Below are positions 7,203 to 15,980 of a stretch of DNA of 64,000 bases, one piece after another. Under the pieces are notes generated by a model. The model worked only from the letters and a program-made list of their open reading frames with translations. It was not told the DNA's origin and searched no databases. This DNA comes from Novimethylophilus kurashikiensis (GTDB taxonomy: Bacteria > Pseudomonadota > Gammaproteobacteria > Burkholderiales > Methylophilaceae). The translations under genes and the position numbers were made by a program. Position 1 is the first letter of the stretch. The number at the start of each line of letters is the position of its first letter. The stretch spans positions 124,001 to 188,000 of the forward strand of contig NZ_BDOQ01000007.1 in the NCBI RefSeq assembly GCF_003112435.1, given 5' to 3'.

Positions 7203-10043
7203 TTAGTCTTTAATCCAAAGCACACCGGTCGCCGGGCTTACCGCGCAAGGAACACCGTAGGGCATCGTGAGCTTGTTGGCTTCTTCCACCATGACCATTT
7301 CGATAATTTCCAGATGTGCTTTGAACTTGTCTTCGTCCAGGCAGAACACCACTTCGTCATGCACCTGATTGATAGCGCAATCGAAGATATCGGGGTATTC
7401 CACGTTAAGGCGGTGCATAATCATGCCGAGGATGTCGGCGCCTGATGACTGGTCCTGGTAGGACAGTGCAGCATTGAGGCCAAAGGCCACAATCTCACGT
7501 TCAGCCAGCGTGCGTGCCATCCACCAGCCGGTACGAACCGGCTTTTCCTTCGTGCCATCGGGCAGATACACAATCCCGGCTTGCAGACACTCGGTCCAGA
7601 GGTGCCACAATTCAACTTCAGGGTAGGCATCCATCCACAAGTCGCGGATATCGCCGGCCTCATCCAAGGTCCAGTGTTCGTCGTAGCCACGTGCAGCCGC
7701 CTCCTGGAAGCCTGCATCGGCCATCCCATAGAGTAGGGACAAGTTAGCAATCTTGCCTTGCTGGCGCTTAGGCCCAAGTTCTTTCTTGAGCTTCTTCTCG
7801 TAGTTCTTGCGGTCCGAGGGAGTAAGGCCCTCGAACTCTTTCATGGGGTCGCGGCCTGCGAGCTTCATACCGGTGAAGGTGTGAATATCGATGTCGGCTA
7901 CGAAAGCGTCGCGAAGGGCGGAATAATCAGTTTCACCGCGTGCAACGGCGTACGACATACACTGCGCCAGACGGTAACCTAAGCGAGCTGCCAGCAGCTC
8001 ATCTTTAACTTCGCCGCGCAGTTTGTAATACTTGTTGCGCTGGATGCCGCCATCATCGAGCTGGCGCTTGAGGTTCTCCATCCGCTCATCCAGACGCGTA
8101 ACTTCCTTCTTGAACCTTGCGGCTTCTGACTTCAGCGCCGCTTCCGCATCAGGGAGGCCCAGTAATCTTGCAATGGTGGTGATAGCGGCCAGCACATTCT
8201 CTGGTGGTTGCGTGCCACCAGGAACCACATGCCCACGTGCTGCTGCCAGCATGTCCCGCTGAGCACGTACGCACAATGCAGCCCCCACGCGTACATCCAG
8301 TGCCCCAAAGTCGGAGGCAACAATGCGATGCGTGAATTGCGCCTCAATGGCCGCGCCAAACTCCTTACGTTCAGCAGATGCTTTATGCGCACCAGCAAAG
8401 GAACTGAATTCGGTGGAAACCAGCGCGCCAACCTTGACCGTCTTACCGGTGGCGGCCGCAAGCACAGCCTGGTTTTCCTCGGTCGCTAAAACAGTAATCT
8501 TGTCTGTGGCGTACAGCCCGGCAAGCCACGCCGATTCAACGCGAACCACTTCACCAATTGAAACGTCACGGTCGGCGGCTTTAGCAATGAGTGGTTGATT
8601 CCAGACCGTCACCAGCACGTCCATGAATTCGCAACCGGGCTTCGTGTAGGCCATACACATCGCGCGGAACAACTGGTCCCGCGGCCACTGTTGAACGTTG
8701 GGTTCGGACGCTGCCAATCGCCCTGTGACCGGACCATGCGAGAGCAGGGCGCGCACACGGCCGTCGGCACTACGTTCGGCGAAGCCGACCACTTCAAGGG
8801 CCATGTTCGAGGTTTTCTTTGCTCTGCAAACGGCCACCCATGCATTGAACAATGGCCTGGACTCTTCAATCTGGATTGCGCGACAAGCCCGGAGGTCCTT
8901 TTCCCCGACTTGCGGGGCGCCGGTAGCCGCGGTACGACGTAAAACGACGCCACGCTTCTCAAAGGCAGCCGCAAGACACTTCTTAAGGTCGTCGTCCAAC
9001 CCGGCATCCGGGTCAGATAGCGCTTCGCGATAGGTCTCTAACGTGGGCTCTAGGGCGATGAGCTCACTAACCTTCATGCTGAGCTCGATACGCTTGGTTC
9101 TAACGTACTTGTTGCCGACGCTGGTATTGAGCGGCATGCCGTGTTCGCGCAACAGCACCAGTTCGGGCACTTGGGGCTCTACCAATCGAACCGTCGCCTT
9201 TCGAGCGCGTTGACCTAGATAAGCCTGATAGAGGTCGCCTTCGGCATCCAGCCCAAGCAATTCGCATAGGATGCGGTCCGCCCACACCACGTCATCAATG
9301 GCGTAATCGTAGTGGCCAAAGCTCAGCAACCCGGTCCAATTAGTCGGTTTCTGGAAGGATTTATCGACCACCACCCCAAACATCGCCAACACGACGTCCG
9401 CCAAGCTGCCGCCAGATGCCCCGGTGATAAGGGACTTCCATGCGGCCTGCTCAACTTCGGTAGCGGTAACAATCTCGGTGTTGTGCTTGATGCTCGACAC
9501 CAGCTCGGCTCGCTTCAGCACCAGCTTGGGGTTCAAAAGGCGAACCATCAACATGGTGTCGACCACGATGGCCGGCATCACGGTACGGCCTTGCGCCAGT
9601 CGCAGCCAATACAAGTCGAAGCCTGCGTTGTGCGCTATGAAAATGCGGCGGGAAAGGATGCATTGCGCAACTTCCTGTGTGAGCGCAGGCCCCATCTTGT
9701 CGCAGTCAAAGGCAAACTCAATACGAGGACCCTTACGACCGCGCACCGTCGGTACACGCACTTGAATGGTACGCATGCGCACGCGAGAGGAAGCGCCTTG
9801 CTTCCAGTTCTGCATATCAATGACGACAGGGGAGGATGCGTCGGTGAGCCCGGTGGTTTCAACGTCGACGGAGGCCCATTGAGCTTGGCCAATCAGGTCC
9901 AGCGCGGCATAAACCTCATCCTTGTCGGATAGGAATTCCGGGCGATTGCCCTGGGCGTCGCACACTTCAAACCCGAATCCTAGCTGGTCGGGTAGCGCCA
10001 ACGGTTTATGTTTTGCTTTTGCTGCCAATCTCGTCTCCACCAT
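7203..10043 (-). CDS. Family-A DNA polymerase with 3'-5' exonuclease, no 5' nuclease
   Basis: 946 residues from the ATG at 10043. The DEDD proofreading domain comes first: SVDVETTGL (about residue 60), then IFIAHNAGFDLYWL. Polymerase motifs follow: TGRLAASEPNVQQWP, motif A VASDFGALDVRV (about 575), motif B KIANLSLLYGM, motif C QVHDEVVF (about 895). The Pol I 5' nuclease domain is absent. Compared with E. coli Pol I, the motif A Glu is Asp and the motif B Phe762 position is Leu. There are two insertions of roughly 100 residues each: one before motif A and one, Lys/Glu-rich and coiled-coil-like, after it. An ATG at 10100 lies inside the promoter's -10 element, so it is not the start. This is the first gene of a leftward operon. 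A plasmid-encoded replicative or repair polymerase is the likely role. Confidence 0.88.
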   Translation of the reverse strand: MVETRLAAKAKHKPLALPDQLGFGFEVCDAQGNRPEFLSDKDEVYAALDLIGQAQWASVDVETTGLTDASSPVVIDMQNWKQGASSRVRMRTIQVRVPTVRGRKGPRIEFAFDCDKMGPALTQEVAQCILSRRIFIAHNAGFDLYWLRLAQGRTVMPAIVVDTMLMVRLLNPKLVLKRAELVSSIKHNTEIVTATEVEQAAWKSLITGASGGSLADVVLAMFGVVVDKSFQKPTNWTGLLSFGHYDYAIDDVVWADRILCELLGLDAEGDLYQAYLGQRARKATVRLVEPQVPELVLLREHGMPLNTSVGNKYVRTKRIELSMKVSELIALEPTLETYREALSDPDAGLDDDLKKCLAAAFEKRGVVLRRTAATGAPQVGEKDLRACRAIQIEESRPLFNAWVAVCRAKKTSNMALEVVGFAERSADGRVRALLSHGPVTGRLAASEPNVQQWPRDQLFRAMCMAYTKPGCEFMDVLVTVWNQPLIAKAADRDVSIGEVVRVESAWLAGLYATDKITVLATEENQAVLAAATGKTVKVGALVSTEFSSFAGAHKASAERKEFGAAIEAQFTHRIVASDFGALDVRVGAALCVRAQRDMLAAARGHVVPGGTQPPENVLAAITTIARLLGLPDAEAALKSEAARFKKEVTRLDERMENLKRQLDDGGIQRNKYYKLRGEVKDELLAARLGYRLAQCMSYAVARGETDYSALRDAFVADIDIHTFTGMKLAGRDPMKEFEGLTPSDRKNYEKKLKKELGPKRQQGKIANLSLLYGMADAGFQEAAARGYDEHWTLDEAGDIRDLWMDAYPEVELWHLWTECLQAGIVYLPDGTKEKPVRTGWWMARTLAEREIVAFGLNAALSYQDQSSGADILGMIMHRLNVEYPDIFDCAINQVHDEVVFCLDEDKFKAHLEIIEMVMVEEANKLTMPYGVPCAVSPATGVLWIKD

Positions 10044-10090
10044 GGGGCTGGGTGCAATGGACTTACTTGAGCACCCATGTATTTCTAAGT

Positions 10091-10119
10091 ATAATACCAT
10101 TAAATACTATATTTCGCAA
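10091..10119 (-). promoter_or_regulatory. Sigma70-type promoter of the polymerase operon
   Basis: On the minus strand, TTGCGA (10119-10114), 17-base spacer, TATTAT (10096-10091). It lies about 48 bases before the chosen start codon at 10043. The same TTGCGA-N17-TATACT-like layout recurs elsewhere in the window. Confidence 0.75.
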
Positions 10120-10214
10120 GGAGAGAGTCGGCTCTTGATTCTTATCTGAAGCGAAATCATGTTAACAAATGTTGCTATACGTGACATGGACAATAATTTA
10201 TCGGAGGCAACAAA

Positions 10215-11333
10215 ATGAGTACGAAAACCTATAAGAAGCGGGTCGAGGCCGACAAGGTCCGCGACCAGGCGCACGGCAAATGGCTGGATATCCTGCCGTC
10301 GCTGGTGCCGGGATACTTCAATAATGCGTTACAGAAGATTGGAACGCACGTGACGTGTCCTTTTCATGGGGGTAAGGAAGATTTTCGATTCATTAAGCAA
10401 GCCAAGCCAGGTAAGGGAAATACGCGTGAAGTAGGGGTCGCAATGTGCTCCTGCGGGGTCTATCCTGATGGGTTCGCTGTGTTGATGAAGGCCACTGGCT
10501 GGACATTCAATGAAACCCTGATTCGGGTGGATGAGTGGCTCAACGGGTCCTCCTACCAGGAAACGGTAACGCCAGCTCCTATCAAGGTGTATTCGGATGA
10601 AGACGACGAAGAACAGAACAAAAAGATTCTGGCCAATCTTCTCAATTTATGGGAAGCGGGCAAGCCGTTGGACATCAAGCAAGTGCCTTATTACCTGGGC
10701 CGGGGATTGCATGCTCGCGTGTTGGTGGATATGCAGGATGAGCGTTTTATTGCGAGTCTGGGCTATTACGAATACGTGAAAAAGAATCCGGCTGACCCAA
10801 ATAGTGAGGAGATACTGGTTAAAACTGGTAGCTACCCCGCAATTCTGGCTATGATGCGAGATGCTCAAGGCAACCCGGTGGCGGTTCATCGCACCTGGTT
10901 ATCCAAGGATAAGAAAGAGAAGGCTCCGGTCCGCAAGGCCAAGAAGCTCTCCCGCACGATAGGCGCGGCAGGTGCAGCAATGCGCTTGTACGACGCTACC
11001 GGCGCAGACACACTTGGATTGGCTGAAGGCAAGGAAACTGCGCATTCGGTTCGTCAGCTGGCGATGGGGCGGTATTGGCCTGAGCTGGGGAAAATTCCAG
11101 TATGGGCAACCTACTCTGAGCGCAACATTCGTAACTTTGTGATTCCAGATTCAATGTTGGGTACCCTGCGTAAAATCGTTATCTTCGCGGATAACGACCC
11201 AAACGGTACCGGGTTTTCGGCTGCTGCTGAATTCAAGGAACGTATGGCGCTTGAGCATCCTGAAATCGAAGTCGATATCAAGATGCCTGAGGTTGAAGGC
11301 ATGGACTGGAACGACGTTCTGGTCAATCTGTAA
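10215..11333 (+). CDS. Zinc-finger plus Toprim primase-like protein
   Basis: 372 residues, with GGAGG nine bases before the ATG. An N-terminal zinc-binding set, TCPFHGGKEDFRF (about residue 48) then CSCG, resembles the CHC2-type finger of DnaG and phage primases. The C-terminal half has a Toprim layout: LGLAEGKETA (about 270) and VIFADNDPNGTG (about 324), giving the conserved Glu and DxD. This combination is seen in plasmid and phage primase-like proteins without a helicase domain. It would make RNA primers or otherwise handle replication-fork DNA. It is divergent from the polymerase, sharing a 114-base intergenic region that also holds a rightward GCTATACG element (10175-10181). Confidence 0.78.
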   Translation: MSTKTYKKRVEADKVRDQAHGKWLDILPSLVPGYFNNALQKIGTHVTCPFHGGKEDFRFIKQAKPGKGNTREVGVAMCSCGVYPDGFAVLMKATGWTFNETLIRVDEWLNGSSYQETVTPAPIKVYSDEDDEEQNKKILANLLNLWEAGKPLDIKQVPYYLGRGLHARVLVDMQDERFIASLGYYEYVKKNPADPNSEEILVKTGSYPAILAMMRDAQGNPVAVHRTWLSKDKKEKAPVRKAKKLSRTIGAAGAAMRLYDATGADTLGLAEGKETAHSVRQLAMGRYWPELGKIPVWATYSERNIRNFVIPDSMLGTLRKIVIFADNDPNGTGFSAAAEFKERMALEHPEIEVDIKMPEVEGMDWNDVLVNL

Positions 11334-11342
11334 TACTCACTA

Positions 11343-11372
11343 GCTCCAGCCATCCGGTTGGAGCTTTTTATT
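11343..11372 (+). terminator. Intrinsic terminator
   Basis: Stem GCTCCAGCC/GGTTGGAGC with loop ATCC, then TTTTTATT, ten bases after the primase-like gene. Confidence 0.85.
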
Positions 11373-11384
11373 GGTCTACAAAAC

Positions 11385-11420
11385 AAAAAAGCCGAGGAAT
11401 AATCCCCGGCTTTTATTTTT
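11385..11420. terminator. Bidirectional terminator between convergent units
   Basis: Stem GCCGaGGA/TCCcCGGC flanked by A-runs on the left and T-runs on the right, so it can act in both directions. It lies just beyond the stop of the leftward TraN-like gene. Confidence 0.8.
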
Positions 11421-11431
11421 TCAGAAATTTA

Positions 11432-13369
11432 CTACTTAGCAGCTTCGTATGGAGCGCAAGCGTCATTGACGGTGTAGTTGCACGCCATCGTCCAGGCAGA
11501 GACTTGGAAGTACGCCCACATTTCACCGCCGCCACCCACACCAGTATCGATACGCAGGTAGTTCCGGCCATTCACGAGATAAGGCACGAAGTTGATGTTG
11601 GTAGAGGCACGCCAGCTCACGTTACGCTCCCAGTAAGACTGCCATGAGGTGACTGGGCTGCAGGTAAGGCCGCTCATTTGCCAGGAACACACATTTTGAG
11701 TCATCCACTGGCCCCAGGTGTCATAGGTCGGGTTGTAGGAGCCGCCTCCGTAATCCGCCCACAACCAATGACCATTAATGGACACCGCCATCAGGTCATC
11801 GTACCCAACGTAATACATCAGGAATTGCTTTACCGTCGCCACATCCTGGATGTCAATCGTAAACTCACGATGGTAGTACCCGGTGCTCCAATAGTTGTCA
11901 CCGATAGCCCCCACTCTGAATTGGACCGTATAGGGGTCTGGCTGACCAATCACAGAAATACTAGTGTCGCCAGAAGTAACGTTTAGGTCCAGACCACCCT
12001 GATTAATGATGGCTTTCTGCTGACACAACTGCGGCACGGCCGTTGTCGCGCAAGAATAGGTTGCGGTCGTACGCTGCTCAGTACAGATTTCCGTCGGCTT
12101 GGTGCGCGCGGACGTAATGTCATTCAGCGTGTAGTCCGTCTTGGTGGTGCAATTACGCATCGACAGTGGGACGTCCGAGCTGCAAGTCTGCGTCCAGGTG
12201 TTGGTGTTAACCACCTTCTGCACGCAAACCTCTGTCGTGCCGCAATCTTGGCCTTCTGCAGCGACCTGGGCGGTCTTGGCCAACGGATGGATGCCGCTCT
12301 CATTGCTGTATGTCTGGTCACACACCGTAATCTTGCCGTCGGTCGCAATGCCGTGGCCAATTTGCTGCAAACATTCGCTGCCGTTCGCACCATACTTGGC
12401 TTGATACTGAGGAATCAGCGGATTGGCTTGCAGCTTCTGAATTGAAGCCCACTGGTTCGTGTGGTCTTGCGGATTCGGCACTGAACCGGCACCAGCGGTC
12501 ATCATGTCCTTCGTGACCGTGGTCTTGTGGCGATAGGCAATACGGAAGCCGACCGCAGTCTTGTGCGTGTTGTTGTTGACGAAGCTCTGAACAATCTTAA
12601 GCGCCGTCATATTGTCCGAATCCGCCTTGAAATCAGGCGTAATGCCGCCAGACAGCGAGGGGTAGAACACCATTGCCAGGCCGTTACGTGCTTTTTGGTC
12701 CGCCGTCGCATTGCTTGGCATGCTGGCTTGCCAGCTCACCGTGGTTTCCGTGCTCCAGCCGTTCAAGCTGTTTTCAGGTTCCGAATCACACGCTGCAACA
12801 CGGCAGACCTTGCCTGCGGGCGGCTTGTAGTTCGAGGCCGTGGGGTCGCTTGAACAATCAACTGCGTTATCCGGCTGGCTTACCGGCAGGCCGCGGGCAG
12901 GGGCCGTGCAAACCTTGAAGGTGATTTGCGCGTCACCGGTATCCGACACCTGACAATTTGAGACCTTGACCGCTACGCCGGCGATTACCTGGCTACGCGT
13001 GTTGCCGCAGGCCACGGCCAGGATACCCGTCTGCGCCGAGTAGCTGGAGGAGTTACCATCCTTATCGAGGAAGTTGAAGCTCTGAGTGCCCGCGGCCGTC
13101 TGGGCTTGAACTTGCAGCCCGTTGTAGTCCGGCATATCGTTGGCGCCGAACGCGCTGTGGCAGTTCTTGCCATTGGCGTCGCACTCCTCCGCACCCTTAC
13201 TCATGAAGGATGTGATAGCGCCTACGGCCTGAGCCTTAGCCACCGCTTGATTGGCGTTCAACGTCGGGTTGGAAATCACCCCGTTGGACACTGGCGGACG
13301 GTCGGCAAGGGCTTGTGCTGAAAGCCCCATCAACGCCAAAGCAACAATTGAAAATCCGAACTTCATCAC
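11432..13369 (-). CDS. TraN-like cysteine-rich secreted protein
   Basis: 645 residues with a clear Sec signal peptide (cleavage after ALA, about residue 22). The mature protein is rich in Cys pairs spread over the whole length, as in F-type TraN mating-pair-stabilisation adhesins. The C-terminal part carries a lectin- or jelly-roll-like stretch (VGYDDLMAVSINGHWLW) also typical of large TraN proteins. It is shorter than the second TraN candidate at 47491 and shares no obvious long identity with it. It is the last gene of the leftward envelope cluster that includes ExbB, ExbD and TonB-like proteins, and is followed by a terminator. An outer-membrane adhesin role is inference; it could be a general surface protein. 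Confidence 0.6.
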   Translation of the reverse strand: MMKFGFSIVALALMGLSAQALADRPPVSNGVISNPTLNANQAVAKAQAVGAITSFMSKGAEECDANGKNCHSAFGANDMPDYNGLQVQAQTAAGTQSFNFLDKDGNSSSYSAQTGILAVACGNTRSQVIAGVAVKVSNCQVSDTGDAQITFKVCTAPARGLPVSQPDNAVDCSSDPTASNYKPPAGKVCRVAACDSEPENSLNGWSTETTVSWQASMPSNATADQKARNGLAMVFYPSLSGGITPDFKADSDNMTALKIVQSFVNNNTHKTAVGFRIAYRHKTTVTKDMMTAGAGSVPNPQDHTNQWASIQKLQANPLIPQYQAKYGANGSECLQQIGHGIATDGKITVCDQTYSNESGIHPLAKTAQVAAEGQDCGTTEVCVQKVVNTNTWTQTCSSDVPLSMRNCTTKTDYTLNDITSARTKPTEICTEQRTTATYSCATTAVPQLCQQKAIINQGGLDLNVTSGDTSISVIGQPDPYTVQFRVGAIGDNYWSTGYYHREFTIDIQDVATVKQFLMYYVGYDDLMAVSINGHWLWADYGGGSYNPTYDTWGQWMTQNVCSWQMSGLTCSPVTSWQSYWERNVSWRASTNINFVPYLVNGRNYLRIDTGVGGGGEMWAYFQVSAWTMACNYTVNDACAPYEAAK

Positions 13370-13378
13370 TTTCTCCGG

Positions 13379-13930
13379 TTAATCTTTTTTCTGGTTGGCA
13401 ACCTGGCGCTCGGTTTTTTCCTGCGCCAAGCGTTCGCAGGTCTTCTGGGTGCTTGAAGGCAGCTTCTCGATAACTTCCAGCCCCTTCTTGGGGTTGACCA
13501 GGTCGGTGTCAGCGACTTCCTTCATCATGCAATCACAGTAGTTCGCCGACTTAAGGTAGCCCGGGCCAAACAGGGCTTCCATTTCATAGGAAGACATCTT
13601 CCAGATGCGCTGACTATCCGATAGATTCTTAGCGGCGTCCTTCTGAACCTGCGTGTACTTACCCTGGCGGTCCAGCTTCACCATGGTCACAGCCTTGGTG
13701 AGCGTTCCCCGTGCGCAAGCTTCGGAGTAGGTGGCGCGCAAAAAGCGCAGCATGTCCGGCTCATTCAGGTACTTCTGCTGCACAAGCGGGTCCGTGAGCT
13801 TGAGATTCTTCAGCATCGGAGGCTCTTTAGCCGAATCCTGGCCCAGCCCGACAGGTTTGGCAGCATCATCCGCCAGAACAGTGCCAGAAAGCGACGCCAG
13901 AAGAAGGGCAGCAAGAAGGTGTTTCATCAT
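13379..13930 (-). CDS. Hypothetical periplasmic protein
   Basis: 183 residues with a Sec signal peptide (cleavage after VLA, about residue 20). The mature part is hydrophilic and helical, with three Cys residues near the C-terminal third (ANYCDCMMKEV and a later KTCERLAQ) that could form disulfides. No family recognised. It overlaps the stop of the upstream 183-residue gene by one base (TAATG), so the two are translationally coupled. Confidence 0.65.
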   Translation of the reverse strand: MMKHLLAALLLASLSGTVLADDAAKPVGLGQDSAKEPPMLKNLKLTDPLVQQKYLNEPDMLRFLRATYSEACARGTLTKAVTMVKLDRQGKYTQVQKDAAKNLSDSQRIWKMSSYEMEALFGPGYLKSANYCDCMMKEVADTDLVNPKKGLEVIEKLPSSTQKTCERLAQEKTERQVANQKKD

Positions 13931-14481
13931 TAATCCTGTTTTTGAGTCAAAATGGTTTGCAGCGCGTTCTCGAACAAGTGCCCGACCTGATAAATTGCGG
14001 TCTCCATCGTGAGCGCAGAGTCGTACAAGTCAGGAACATCAAAATTCCAGTCAAACAGCACCTCGCCGGTCGACATTTGCATCTGAATTGGTTGCTGGCC
14101 GGGGAAGGTTGAAGAAATACGGGCGCCCACCTGGCTCTGCATCAGCGCCAGCGTCTTTGGGACGCGAACGCCCACACGCAGGACCTTACCCATCTGCAGA
14201 ATGGACAGCCGGAATGACCGGCCGCTAGCCAGGTTCTCGCGAATTGTCAGGTAACCACGGGCAGGATTGGCAATCCAGTCTTCATCCGCAATTTTGCGCG
14301 CCGGAGAATCCCACAGCGGGTCGGAAAGATTCTTGGCGTCGGAACGCTCGTCTGGGCGCAAATGCGCACGAATTGCAAAAAAGAATCCTTCACGAGCTTC
14401 AATAATGAAGTTTCGCGCAGATAGATAGTCTCCGAACTTACGGAGACTTGGGTTGAATGCTTGTTTATCGGTAGCCTGCAT
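13930..14481 (-). CDS. Hypothetical cytoplasmic protein
   Basis: 183 residues with no signal peptide or membrane segment. The sequence looks mixed alpha/beta with many aromatic and charged residues (FIIEAREGFFFAIRAHLRPDE). It starts two bases after the ExbD-like stop and overlaps the next gene by one base. Fixed position right after ExbB/ExbD suggests it belongs to the same complex or pathway, but I see no recognisable domain. Confidence 0.6.
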   Translation of the reverse strand: MQATDKQAFNPSLRKFGDYLSARNFIIEAREGFFFAIRAHLRPDERSDAKNLSDPLWDSPARKIADEDWIANPARGYLTIRENLASGRSFRLSILQMGKVLRVGVRVPKTLALMQSQVGARISSTFPGQQPIQMQMSTGEVLFDWNFDVPDLYDSALTMETAIYQVGHLFENALQTILTQKQD

Positions 14482-14483
14482 TG

Positions 14484-14867
14484 TTAGTCCTTGACGGCGA
14501 ATTGAATGTTGTGGATGTCGTTTGACGCCAACTTATCCATGACACCGGCAACAGCCGCGAACGTTGCTGCCTTGTCCGCAAACACTTTTGCCGTAGTGGC
14601 GCCCCTCATCTTTGCGTATAGCTTCGTCCAATCGACTACGCGCAGACCGTCGGACCACACCGACCCATCAGAATGAATTTCGAGCGTCACCGAGGTGTCC
14701 TGGGTCATGACCGCGCCTGCCGAGGTTGCCGGCAAATCCACTCCAATCGACTTCGCCATGAACGGCGTGAGCAGCAGTAGCACGGCTACCAGCACCAGCA
14801 GCACATCGAGAAGCGGGATAATATTGATTTCAGCCGCAGCGCGGCGCTGTTGAGCCTTGGTCATCAC
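14484..14867 (-). CDS. exbD: ExbD/TolR-family proton-channel subunit
   Basis: 127 residues. A short cytoplasmic N-terminus is followed by one membrane helix, INIIPLLDVLLVLVAVLLLL. It carries the conserved membrane Asp (D21) that forms the proton path with ExbB in the ExbB-ExbD, TolQ-TolR and MotA-MotB type motors. The periplasmic domain has the expected size and ends HNIQFAVKD. It follows the ExbB-like gene with no gap. Whether it serves TonB-, Tol- or gliding-like work cannot be told from the protein alone; the neighbouring TonB-like gene favours ExbD. Confidence 0.85.
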   Translation of the reverse strand: MMTKAQQRRAAAEINIIPLLDVLLVLVAVLLLLTPFMAKSIGVDLPATSAGAVMTQDTSVTLEIHSDGSVWSDGLRVVDWTKLYAKMRGATTAKVFADKAATFAAVAGVMDKLASNDIHNIQFAVKD

Positions 14868-15269
14868 TTACTCCTGGGTGGACGAAGCGGCTTCTTCCGG
14901 GGCCACGGCTACAGGCTCCTCAGGCAAGACCATCAGAATGACGCGATGAGCAATCAATGCCGGGATAGCACAGCCCAGGCCCCATAAAGTGGCATATAAG
15001 GCTTCCCCAATCGGGTGCGCAATTGCGGCCACATTTAAATTGCCAGAACCAATCCCGGACAATGCCTGGATGATGTGCCATACGGTGCCGAACAGGCCCA
15101 CATAGGGGGAAGTGGCTGCAATCAAGGCCAGACCGGCCAACCAGGGGTCAACAATGGCCGGATTGCGCGCCTTGCGTGCCGCTGCAGCAATGAAGCCGCC
15201 ACCAACTGCCAGTGTCACGGTGAGCCAGAAAATTGCGTAAAGGGTGTACTGAATGATATTGCCAATCAT
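14868..15269 (-). CDS. exbB: ExbB/TolQ-family proton-channel subunit, short form
   Basis: 133 residues, shorter than classical ExbB (about 240), with three predicted membrane helices (about 5-28, 44-66 and 93-115). The core YVGLFGTVWHIIQALSGIG and EALYATLWGLGCAIPALIAH are the hallmarks of the MotA/TolQ/ExbB channel domain. The small form keeps just the channel and lacks the long cytoplasmic part. With ExbD it would turn proton flow into movement passed to a TonB-like arm. It sits between the TonB-like and ExbD genes on one leftward transcript. Confidence 0.85.
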   Translation of the reverse strand: MIGNIIQYTLYAIFWLTVTLAVGGGFIAAAARKARNPAIVDPWLAGLALIAATSPYVGLFGTVWHIIQALSGIGSGNLNVAAIAHPIGEALYATLWGLGCAIPALIAHRVILMVLPEEPVAVAPEEAASSTQE

Positions 15270-15290
15270 ATGAACTCCAGTGTCAGTGAA

Positions 15291-15980
15291 TCAGGGTAGA
15301 AATTCGTTAGTGCCATAGTCGATAACCAGGTCGAGTTGCCACATCTGCTCTTCGCCCGGCGCCTTCATGAGCTTGTCGATGCTGTAGCTGCGGGACATCA
15401 TGGCCTTCAGGATGAGGGCGTCACGCATGGGCTCGGCACCTTGGCGAACAATCCCGCCACGCTTTGCATTGCCATTGGCATCAACATAAATTCGGATGTA
15501 CACCTGTCGCGGGCCAACGGCGAAGGGGTCGGGCTGTTCGCCTACGGAAGCATCCTGTGCCATCAGCTTGCCTCCCGGCATGGAGACTTGAGCTGGAGGA
15601 ATAACTTCATCCGGCTTGGCGGCCTCGGGTCCTACAGTCGTGTCCTGGGCAGCGGCAACCGCTTTTGGCAAACTGGTCTCACGCTCTGCGGAGACTACTT
15701 TGTTCACGCGCTCCTTCGGGGGCTCAGCCACCACATCAGGCGCGGTTTTGTCGACGTTGGCAGGAGCCTCCTGGGCTGCCTGCTTTGGACCTTGGAGCAC
15801 TGCAACGGAGAATCGCATGGTGCTCAGGCTGGGCGGAGCTTGCTCCCCTGTCGACTTGAAGGTGTGCAATAAAGCATAGAGAAGCAGGGATGCAGCCAAG
15901 CCGCCCGCCAAGAACGCTCTGGCGCGCGGGGAAGGGCAATTCAGGTTGAGCTTTCCAAGCATCAAGTCGGATGATTCCAT
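15291..15980 (-). CDS. tonB: TonB-like energy transducer
   Basis: 229 residues from the ATG at 15980 (GGGGGA upstream; a GTG at 15998 overlaps the preceding gene further). It has a cytoplasmic N-terminus, one membrane helix (ARAFLAGGLAASLLLYALL, about residues 20-40), and a Pro/Ala/Glu/Lys-rich periplasmic stalk. The C-terminal domain reads PRQVYIRIYVDANGNAKRGG, ending in a strand. This is TonB/TolA architecture. The C-terminal fold match is by layout, so it could also be a TolA-like arm. Directly next to ExbB and ExbD, it should form the moving arm of that motor, reaching an outer-membrane partner. Confidence 0.72.
   Translation of the reverse strand: MESSDLMLGKLNLNCPSPRARAFLAGGLAASLLLYALLHTFKSTGEQAPPSLSTMRFSVAVLQGPKQAAQEAPANVDKTAPDVVAEPPKERVNKVVSAERETSLPKAVAAAQDTTVGPEAAKPDEVIPPAQVSMPGGKLMAQDASVGEQPDPFAVGPRQVYIRIYVDANGNAKRGGIVRQGAEPMRDALILKAMMSRSYSIDKLMKAPGEEQMWQLDLVIDYGTNEFLP

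Noticed and set aside
10044-10100. ATG at 10100 as start of the DNA polymerase
   Set aside because: It overlaps the -10 element TATTAT (10091-10096), so it would not be in the mRNA from that promoter.
15336-15872. Rightward frame of 178 codons opposite the TonB-like gene
   Set aside because: Shadow of the Pro/Ala-rich TonB-like stalk; no promoter, ribosome site or homology pattern.
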